NCBI GenBank assembly: GCA_021772695.1
Contig: JAJFLL010000016.1
Coordinates: 1 to 10,764, forward strand
DNA from: Deltaproteobacteria bacterium
Lineage (GTDB): Bacteria; UBA10199; DSSB01
Direction of reading: 5' to 3'
Length of the DNA stretch: 10,764 bases
The notes beneath the pieces were generated by a model, which was not told the DNA's origin, did no database searches, and saw nothing but the letters and a program-made list of their open reading frames with translations. Positions 5,841-10,764 of the stretch are shown piece by piece. The translations under genes were made by a program, and so were the position numbers. Each line of letters begins with the position of its first letter. Positions within the stretch are counted from its first letter, which is position 1.

Positions 5841-6880
5841 CAGGGTAGTTGAGGCTTTTCCACCTGGGGGTAGGGCTCGGAGTCCAGGGCCTTCATGAAG
5901 GCGACTAATGCCTTTTTCTCCTCAGCGCTCAGTCCCAATGGCTTCATTTGCGGATCAAGGTAGGGATTTTTTTCACCCCCAATATCGTAGAATTCAATGA
6001 CCTCTTCTAAGGTAGTTTGGGATCCGTCATGCATGTACGGTGCGGTTCGGGATATATCCCGAAGGGCGGGTGTTTTAAAGGCACCCTTATCGGCTTCTTT
6101 TTTAGTTATTTCGAACCGGCCTAAATCGGGCTTTTCTTGTTTCATGCCTACACCAAGATTGTGAAATTGGCTGTCACTGAAGGTGGCTCCCACATGACAG
6201 CGGGTGCAATTGGCCTTACCAAAAAATAATTCCTTACCCAATTTTTCTTCGGCATTTAGGGCATTTTCGTCACCATTTTGAAATCGATCGAATTTCGAAT
6301 TACCTCCTAGAATCGTTCTTTCGAAAGATGCGATGGCCTGGGTGATATTTTCAATATTGGGGCCTTCACCAAAAGCCTTTTGAAATAAGGGCTGGTATCC
6401 GGGTACCTTCTTGATATTGGTCACCGCCAAATCATGGGCCTCCATGCCCATTTCGACGGGATTGATGATGGGGCCCTTGGCTTGCTCTTCTAAGGTAGGT
6501 GCACGGCCATCCCAAAATTGCGAAAACATATAGGTCGAATTGATGACGGTGGGGGCGTTTCGGGTTCCATTCTGCGCCCTAATTCCCTGGCTTATCGGCA
6601 AGGCATCGCTCCATCCCTTGTCAGGATGGTGACAGGAGGCACAAGAGACGGTGCCGTCCGCCGAGAGTCGGGGATCAAAATAAAGCATACGGCCCAATGC
6701 GACCTTCTCGGCGGTCAATGGATTGTTTTCGGGCACCATCAAGTCATCATTTAGACCAAGGGGTATGGTTACTGTAAAGGGTGTCGTACTTGTAGGTTCC
6801 GGCTCCGATTTCTTTTTGGAACAGGCTCCTATAGGAAGTAGGAGTAATGCTAAGGTAGTATAAAGGACAGTTCTCTTCAT
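5840..6880 (-). CDS. Di-haem cytochrome c peroxidase (MauG/CcpA family) lipoprotein
   Basis: A 346-residue exported di-haem peroxidase. The family reduces hydrogen peroxide to water in the periplasm using electrons from small c-type cytochromes. The N-terminus is a lipoprotein signal: KR, a hydrophobic run, then lipobox IGAC with Cys20 as the lipidated residue. Two c-haem sites are visible, CASCH (C80, C83, H84) in the first domain and CTRCH (C225, C228, H229) in the second. Also present are FWDGRAPTLEEQ (122-133), NPVEMG (140-145), and APYMHDGS (280-287) with M283 as the probable axial ligand of the high-potential haem. The length is normal. AAGGAG seven bases upstream fixes the start. It is the first gene of a minus-strand run and diverges from the membrane-protein pair. 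Peroxide detoxification or use of peroxide as an electron acceptor is the likely role. Confidence 0.94.
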   Translation of the reverse strand: MKRTVLYTTLALLLLPIGACSKKKSEPEPTSTTPFTVTIPLGLNDDLMVPENNPLTAEKVALGRMLYFDPRLSADGTVSCASCHHPDKGWSDALPISQGIRAQNGTRNAPTVINSTYMFSQFWDGRAPTLEEQAKGPIINPVEMGMEAHDLAVTNIKKVPGYQPLFQKAFGEGPNIENITQAIASFERTILGGNSKFDRFQNGDENALNAEEKLGKELFFGKANCTRCHVGATFSDSQFHNLGVGMKQEKPDLGRFEITKKEADKGAFKTPALRDISRTAPYMHDGSQTTLEEVIEFYDIGGEKNPYLDPQMKPLGLSAEEKKALVAFMKALDSEPYPQVEKPQLP

Positions 6881-6917
6881 AATTCAGCTCCTTTTAACTT
6901 GACCCCACCCATGCCCG

Positions 6918-6946
6918 ATTATAACCATGGCCCCCCCTGGTTTCTA
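6918..6946 (-). promoter_or_regulatory. Candidate promoter of the peroxidase gene
   Basis: On the minus strand, TAGAAA (6946-6941, four of six matches to TTGACA) stands 17 bases from a perfect TATAAT (6923-6918). Transcription would begin near 6911, about 30 bases before the peroxidase start. The -10 context GTTATAAT is the same as in the candidate promoter of the coiled-coil gene. Confidence 0.5.
6923..6942. repeat. Short inverted repeat inside the peroxidase promoter
   Basis: AACCA and TGGTT are inverted with 10 bases between them, which include a run of seven C. The repeat covers the spacer between the -35 and -10 elements of the candidate peroxidase promoter, where a repressor or activator could bind. 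The arms are only 5 bp, so chance is quite possible. Confidence 0.25.
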
Positions 6947-6993
6947 AGCAATTAATCTTTCCACTGGGAGAAAATAAGGTGGGAGGCCGTACC

Positions 6994-7227
6994 GTGAAGA
7001 TCTTATTAAATTTATTAAATCTGGCTACCTTTGTATTATTTGTCTTTTCATTGGTGACTGGAATCCACCTGGAAAAAAATATGAGTGGTTTGGGTAGCCA
7101 TTTAGGGTGGATTTTAGGCACCTTGTTGATCTGGATGTTTACGACTATTCTTTCCCTCATGTACATGTACCGCATGGAAAAATTTTGTGTAGAAATCGTA
7201 GAGAAGTTTGAGGGAAAACCCCAATGA
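6994..7227 (+). CDS. Small two-helix membrane protein
   Basis: A 77-residue protein from the GTG at 6994, chosen because GGGAGG (6981-6986) lies seven bases upstream. A second in-frame GTG at 6979 would add five residues but has a poorer ribosome-binding site. Two hydrophobic segments are visible, about residues 3-23 and 37-60, joined by a short polar loop (EKNMSGLGSHLG). A charged C-terminal tail follows (RMEKFCVEIVEKFEGKPQ). I do not recognise the family. The last codons overlap the start of the next membrane protein by four bases (ATGA), so the two are very likely translated together and may form a complex. No cofactor motif is evident, although the single histidine in the first loop region and the one before helix 2 could bind metal or haem. 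Confidence 0.8.
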   Translation: MKILLNLLNLATFVLFVFSLVTGIHLEKNMSGLGSHLGWILGTLLIWMFTTILSLMYMYRMEKFCVEIVEKFEGKPQ

Positions 7228-7733
7228 GTGTTAAATCCTATTTGTTAATTCTGTTTCACCTGGTTCCGTGGTCATTAGGTATGGGTGCGGTATTTTATTT
7301 TGCATTCATAGCAGTTCCCTTGGCCAACCGATTTTTAACAGGGGAAACCCGGGTGAAATTTATCAGATGGAACATTAAATATTACAGTCCATTTTTCTTA
7401 TTGATGTTGTCCATAGTCGTAGTCACTGGAGCGTGGCGGTTGACCGATTACAAAATCGTTTTGGGATTGCAATATTTTCAGGATGTCTCCACGGTATTGA
7501 TTATTAAGCTTTGTCTATTTTTTGTGGTTTATATTTTAGCGGCCTACCAAAGTTTCGGTTTGGGTTTAAAGGTCACTGGCCAAGGGGACAAGGCCATGGA
7601 AGACACCGTTGATGCGGCCGTCGTCGACGGAGTTTTTAAGAAAATGCGGTGGATCGCCATCATCAATCTAATTGTGATGACGGCAACGGCCTATGTCGGT
7701 TTGGAATTGAGTCGGATCCCTTATTTTCAATAA
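7224..7733 (+). CDS. Four-helix membrane protein resembling the CopD/HemJ fold
   Basis: A 169-residue inner-membrane protein with four predicted helices at about residues 6-34, 54-72, 88-112 and 141-162. Helix 1 carries FHLVPWSLGMG followed by a Pro (VPLANRF). Helix 2 ends in VTGAWRL. Helix 3 begins IIKLCLFF. This layout (His and Trp-x2-Gly in helix 1, TG in helix 2, Lys in helix 3) recalls the CopD copper-export and HemJ protoporphyrinogen-oxidase-like families, but it is a resemblance by eye, not an assignment. The start overlaps the preceding gene's stop as ATGA. The loop between helices 3 and 4 (118-140) is acidic. The pair diverges from the di-haem peroxidase gene, so a shared link to haem, copper or redox stress is possible but unproven. 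Confidence 0.82.
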   Translation: MSVKSYLLILFHLVPWSLGMGAVFYFAFIAVPLANRFLTGETRVKFIRWNIKYYSPFFLLMLSIVVVTGAWRLTDYKIVLGLQYFQDVSTVLIIKLCLFFVVYILAAYQSFGLGLKVTGQGDKAMEDTVDAAVVDGVFKKMRWIAIINLIVMTATAYVGLELSRIPYFQ

Positions 7734-7762
7734 TCCGGCGGGAGTCTTTGGGGCCATTGAAC

Positions 7763-7797
7763 CGGGGCATAGGCTTTTGGCCATTTAAGTATCCCCG
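7763..7797 (+). other. Stem-loop behind the membrane-protein operon
   Basis: CGGGG, a bulged C, then ATA (7763-7771) pairs with TATCCCCG (7790-7797), giving eight base pairs. A small inner GGC/GCC pairing (7772-7774 with 7780-7782) is possible. It begins about 30 bases after the membrane-protein stop codon. There is no T-run behind it, so it may stabilise the 3' end of the transcript or assist factor-dependent termination rather than act as an intrinsic terminator. Confidence 0.35.
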
Positions 7798-7818
7798 AAC
7801 ACCCCTCGCCTTCTTTCA

Positions 7819-7847
7819 TTCCGATTCAGCGCAATTCAATATATGAT
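7819..7847 (+). promoter_or_regulatory. Candidate promoter giving a near-leaderless methyltransferase mRNA
   Basis: TATGAT (7842-7847) matches five of six bases of the -10 consensus. A weak TTCCGA (7819-7824) lies 17 bases upstream. Transcription would start near 7854, only about seven bases before the methyltransferase ATG, which has no Shine-Dalgarno sequence. Confidence 0.35.
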
Positions 7848-7860
7848 TGGTTTTTGATTC

Positions 7861-8490
7861 ATGCAATTCCCTGATCCTGAAATTCATCAATACCTTCATG
7901 AAATGGCCCCCAAACGCCTTAGTATCTTAAAAGAGATGGAAGCCTTGGCCGAGAAGGAGAAGTTTCCAGCAGTGGGGCCCCTGGTAGGTGGATTCTTGTA
8001 CCAATTGGCTAAAATCTCTCAAGCCAAGATGATTTTTGAGTTAGGCAGCGGGTTTGGCTACAGTGCACTATGGATGGCTTCAGCTCTAACCACGGGTGGG
8101 CGGATTATCTGCACCGAATTCGACCCCGAACGGGCGAAACTCGGTATGAAATTTTTAGAACGGGCCAAACTTCGATCCAAGGTGATTTATGAAGTGGGGG
8201 ATGCGGTTCAAAGTTTAAACCGTTACCAGGGGCCCTTTGACATGATCTTCGTCGACCTAGATAAGGAAGCTTACCCCGAAGTGATTCCGCTAGCGGAATC
8301 AAGGTTAAAAGCTGGAGGAATATTGGTAGCCGATAATGTGCTATGGTCCGGGCGAATTTTAGAGGATCAAGACCAGTCAAAGTCCACTCAAGGAATCCGT
8401 CTTTTTAATGCAACCATGGCCAAGCATCCCGATTTCTTTACCACCATCATACCATTGCGGGATGGTGTCAGCCTTTCCCTCAAAAAGTGA
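7861..8490 (+). CDS. Class I SAM-dependent O-methyltransferase (catechol/caffeoyl-CoA O-methyltransferase type)
   Basis: A 209-residue methyltransferase of the small cation-dependent O-methyltransferase family. The SAM-binding motif I is FELGSGFGYSA (59-69), with the acidic ribose-binding residue in CTEFD (E86) and a further acidic position in VGDA (D114). The metal and catalytic set of catechol O-methyltransferase is preserved: D132 and K135 in VDLDK, then D158 and N159 in VADNVLWSG. It is therefore probably active, using Mg2+ or a similar ion to methylate a vicinal hydroxyl group on a small aromatic or related substrate. The true acceptor is unknown. The length is typical. The ATG at 7861 is the only sensible start, because the in-frame ATG at 7843 runs straight into a stop. 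It has no Shine-Dalgarno sequence and a -10-like box just upstream. It ends three bases from the converging rarA gene. Confidence 0.9.
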   Translation: MQFPDPEIHQYLHEMAPKRLSILKEMEALAEKEKFPAVGPLVGGFLYQLAKISQAKMIFELGSGFGYSALWMASALTTGGRIICTEFDPERAKLGMKFLERAKLRSKVIYEVGDAVQSLNRYQGPFDMIFVDLDKEAYPEVIPLAESRLKAGGILVADNVLWSGRILEDQDQSKSTQGIRLFNATMAKHPDFFTTIIPLRDGVSLSLKK

Positions 8491-8493
8491 TTC

Positions 8494-9732
8494 TTATTTT
8501 TGTCGAAAAAATTTTTTATCTTTGATTTCTTCAGGTAGGCATTTCATTTTTTTCGACCCTTCTGGGTCTGTGTGGGCATAGTGATAATTTTTGCCGTAAC
8601 CTAAATTTTTCATAAGTTGGGTGGGGGCATTTCGTAGATGCATTGGTACGGTAAGATTTCCCGATTTTTGAACTTCGTCTTTGGCATTTTTATATGCTTG
8701 GTAGGTCCGGTTGTTTTTTGGAGCCAGTGCCAAATAAATAGTCGCATGGGCGAGCGGGATCCACCCTTCGGCAGCTCCGACAAAGTCAAAGGCCTGCATA
8801 GCTGCCATGGCCAGGGGTAAAGCTTGGGAGTCGCCTAGTCCCACGTCTTCCGAGGCGAAAATGACCAAGCGACGGGCCAAAAATAAAGGGTCTTCTCCAG
8901 CTTCATACATCCGGGCTAGATAGTAAACTGCAGCATCTGGATCAGAGGCGCGCATGCTTTTAATAAAGGCGCTGATCAAGTTGTAATGACCTTCTCCGGA
9001 TTTATCGTAGCGAAAGGTTTTTTCCTGCGTGGCCTGAGAGATGAGGTTTTCATCTATAGATTGACCGGGGTCTGCGAGTTGAGCGGCCAATTCCAAGGTG
9101 TTGAGCATGCGGCGTGCATCGCCGTCAGCATAGTTTACTAGTAAGTCTGCGGCATGCGCGTCTATTTTGGTTTTTAATATATCTACACCTCGAACCAATA
9201 ATTTTTTTAAAGCTCCTCCATCAAGAGGTTCCAAGACAAAGACGCGGGTGCGAGAGAGCAGGGGGCCAATGACTTCGAAACTGGGATTTTCGGTGGTGGC
9301 GCCAATAAGCGTAATAGTTCCCGCTTCCACATGAGGAAGCAGGGCATCTTGTTGGGATTTATTAAAGCGATGGATTTCATCGATGAAGACCAAGGTTCTT
9401 TTTGAAGAAAATTTAAAATCGTTTTTAGCTTCTTCTACAACTTCCCGTAATTCCTTAACTCCAGAAAGGACAGCTGAAAGGGCCTGAAAATTAGACTGGG
9501 TGTGGGCTGCCATTACCCGAGCCAAGGTGGTTTTCCCGCTTCCAGGAGGCCCCCAAAAAATTAAAGAGGGCAAATGGTCCGATTCGATCAGTTTTTTTAA
9601 AGGCCCTTTGGCACCCAATAGCCTTTCTTGGCCCACAAATTCGGACAAATTTTTGGGACGGAGCCTCTCCGCCAACGGTGCCACCTGCAATCGAGCGCTA
9701 TTGGCGGCATAGTCGAATAAATCTTGAGTCAT
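8494..9732 (-). CDS. rarA: Replication-associated recombination protein A (RarA/MgsA), AAA+ ATPase
   Basis: A 412-residue AAA+ ATPase related to clamp loaders and RuvB. RarA acts at stalled replication forks and single-strand gaps. Motifs are PLAERLRPKNLSEFVGQ (19-35), Walker A GPPGSGKT (61-68), Walker B VFIDEIHRF (115-123), sensor 1 GATTENPSF (144-152), the arginine finger in LLSRTR (158-163), and sensor 2 near GDARRMLN. The C-terminal tetramerisation region is clear, including EDVGLGD, PKNNRTYQAYKNA and a closing LRNAPTQLMKNLGYGKNYHYAH. The frame is open for 28 more codons upstream, to 9816. I start at 9732 because the family's conserved N-terminus begins there. The extra 28 residues (MVFLNLTRVETAF and on) look unrelated. 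The ribosome-binding site is weak at either start. The N-terminal TQDLF resembles a beta-clamp-binding peptide. The gene diverges from recN. Confidence 0.95.
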   Translation of the reverse strand: MTQDLFDYAANSARLQVAPLAERLRPKNLSEFVGQERLLGAKGPLKKLIESDHLPSLIFWGPPGSGKTTLARVMAAHTQSNFQALSAVLSGVKELREVVEEAKNDFKFSSKRTLVFIDEIHRFNKSQQDALLPHVEAGTITLIGATTENPSFEVIGPLLSRTRVFVLEPLDGGALKKLLVRGVDILKTKIDAHAADLLVNYADGDARRMLNTLELAAQLADPGQSIDENLISQATQEKTFRYDKSGEGHYNLISAFIKSMRASDPDAAVYYLARMYEAGEDPLFLARRLVIFASEDVGLGDSQALPLAMAAMQAFDFVGAAEGWIPLAHATIYLALAPKNNRTYQAYKNAKDEVQKSGNLTVPMHLRNAPTQLMKNLGYGKNYHYAHTDPEGSKKMKCLPEEIKDKKFFRQK

Positions 9733-9847
9733 GGACCGTAGCCTGACAGAAATCCGCTCCCTTGAAAAGAGCCCTCTGAAAGCTGTCTCAACTCTAGTCA
9801 AGTTTAAGAAAACCATGCTAAGAAGTTTTCCTAGCGAGATGGTCCCA

Positions 9848-10764
9848 ATGCTAAGTGTTTTAGAGATTCAAAATTTCGGCATTATTGAGAATTCCCGCAT
9901 GGAATTTCAGTCGGGTTTCCACGTATTGTCCGGAGAAACCGGCGCCGGGAAATCCATCTTATTTGAAGCCCTTAATTTTGTTCTGGGTTCCCGGGCCGAC
10001 TCAGAACTTCTCCGTTCGGGTACCGAAGAAGCCGTCGTCACTGCTATCTTTGAAGGGGACACTTCTCCGGAGCTTTTAGACCGTTTAAAAGAAATCGGGA
10101 TTGTTTTAGAAAACCCCTCCGACCCGGTTTTGCTGCGTCGTAGTTTGAATGCTCAGGGGCGTTCTCGAGGGTTTGTCAACGATTTGGCGGTTACCTTAAA
10201 GTCATTGCAGCAGGTAGGGCGATATTGTGTGCAACACATCGGTCAGGAGGCCAGCCGAGAGTTGACCGAAAACCAGTTTCTCTATCGGGTGCTCGACCAA
10301 TATGGAAAACATTCCAATCTATTTTTGGACTATGATCAGGCCTTTCAAGAATACCAAGTTAGACGTCAGGAATTGCAATCCTTAAAAGATCGAATTGAGA
10401 AATCTCAAGAACAAGAGGAGTTTTTGCGATTTCAGGTTCAAGAACTTCGGGAAGCGAAACTCCGTGAAGGAGAAGAAGAAGAACTCACCCAACTAAAGGC
10501 AAGGTTGAAGCACCGCGTTGCATTGGCTGGTTTTACCTATGAGGTTTTGCAAGGTTTGAGTGAAGGTGAAAACTCGCTAATCGACAGTCTGGGCAAGGTC
10601 ATTCAAATGATCGAAAAAGCCGCAAAAATCGATTCGGGTCTAGAAACGCTGACCGCATCCCTGCAAGAAACATTAGATCAATTGGAATCCGCCGACCAAA
10701 GACTACAAGCCTATACTAGCGATCTTGAGGAAGATCCTGAATCATTAGACCCCATCGAAACTCG
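9848..10764 (+). CDS. recN: DNA repair protein RecN, N-terminal part (runs off the window)
   Basis: The first 305 codons of RecN, an SMC-like ATPase that helps repair double-strand breaks. The frame has no stop and continues past the right edge; the family is usually about 550-570 residues. The start MLSVLEIQNFGIIEN leads into Walker A GETGAGKS (29-36). RSLNAQGRSRGFVND follows, then the Q-loop region and the first half of a long coiled coil (from about residue 160). The block EFLRFQVQELREAKLREGEEEEL is typical of RecN. The usual HGQHEHQ Q-loop reads IGQEASR here (131-137), keeping the central Gly-Gln. An ATG nine bases upstream (9839) is in frame, but 9848 fits the family start better. Neither has a strong ribosome-binding site. 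The gene diverges from rarA across 115 bases, in which I see no recognisable SOS box. Confidence 0.95.
   Translation, partial: MLSVLEIQNFGIIENSRMEFQSGFHVLSGETGAGKSILFEALNFVLGSRADSELLRSGTEEAVVTAIFEGDTSPELLDRLKEIGIVLENPSDPVLLRRSLNAQGRSRGFVNDLAVTLKSLQQVGRYCVQHIGQEASRELTENQFLYRVLDQYGKHSNLFLDYDQAFQEYQVRRQELQSLKDRIEKSQEQEEFLRFQVQELREAKLREGEEEELTQLKARLKHRVALAGFTYEVLQGLSEGENSLIDSLGKVIQMIEKAAKIDSGLETLTASLQETLDQLESADQRLQAYTSDLEEDPESLDPIET

Noticed and set aside
6894..7175. A 93-codon minus-strand frame opposite the small membrane gene.
   Set aside because: It has a poor start and a composition without a fold signature, and it would cover the peroxidase promoter. The plus-strand frame has a ribosome-binding site, helices and an overlap with the next gene.
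9733..9816. Longer rarA start, adding 28 residues.
   Set aside because: The extra residues do not look like the RarA N-terminus, which begins naturally at 9732. The weak ribosome-binding site at both leaves some doubt.
9733..9847. Search for an SOS/LexA-type operator between rarA and recN.
   Set aside because: Only a short AACT/AGTT inverted pair around CTAG was seen. It matches no operator that I can name with confidence.

Overview
The window looks like ordinary chromosomal DNA from a Gram-negative, respiring bacterium of moderate GC content. The pointers are a lipoprotein-type di-haem cytochrome c peroxidase, a B12-dependent acyl-CoA mutase, and standard bacterial rarA and recN genes. A deltaproteobacterial or Bdellovibrionota-like lineage would fit the protein flavour, but this is only a guess. 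I see no tRNA, rRNA, CRISPR array, phage gene, insertion sequence or integrase.

Left part, minus strand, in transcription order: a di-haem peroxidase lipoprotein (6880-5840), a possible 19-residue hydrophobic ORF (5840-5781), a PfkB-family kinase (5767-4826), a stand-alone large subunit of methylmalonyl-CoA mutase (4791-3133), an unrecognised cysteine-free coiled-coil protein with its own promoter (2961-1675), and an acyl-CoA synthetase (1612-44). The mutase and synthetase suggest acyl-CoA or propionate-type carbon metabolism. The mutase lacks its B12-binding partner here, so that subunit must be encoded elsewhere.

Middle, plus strand: a divergent region (6881-6993) separates the peroxidase from a two-gene membrane operon, a small two-helix protein overlapping a four-helix CopD/HemJ-like protein (6994-7733). 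A near-leaderless class I O-methyltransferase follows (7861-8490). It converges with rarA (9732-8494), leaving a gap of only 3 bases. recN (9848 to the right edge, incomplete) diverges from rarA.

The most unusual features are regulatory. Two minus-strand genes have Shine-Dalgarno sequences buried in hairpins. For the coiled-coil gene, a 10-bp G/C-rich stem with one bulge ends right against the start codon. For the kinase, the loop of the hairpin also holds the stop codon of the hydrophobic mini-ORF, which itself overlaps the peroxidase stop as TGATG. Both arrangements suggest translational control. They are read directly from the sequence, but their function is inferred.
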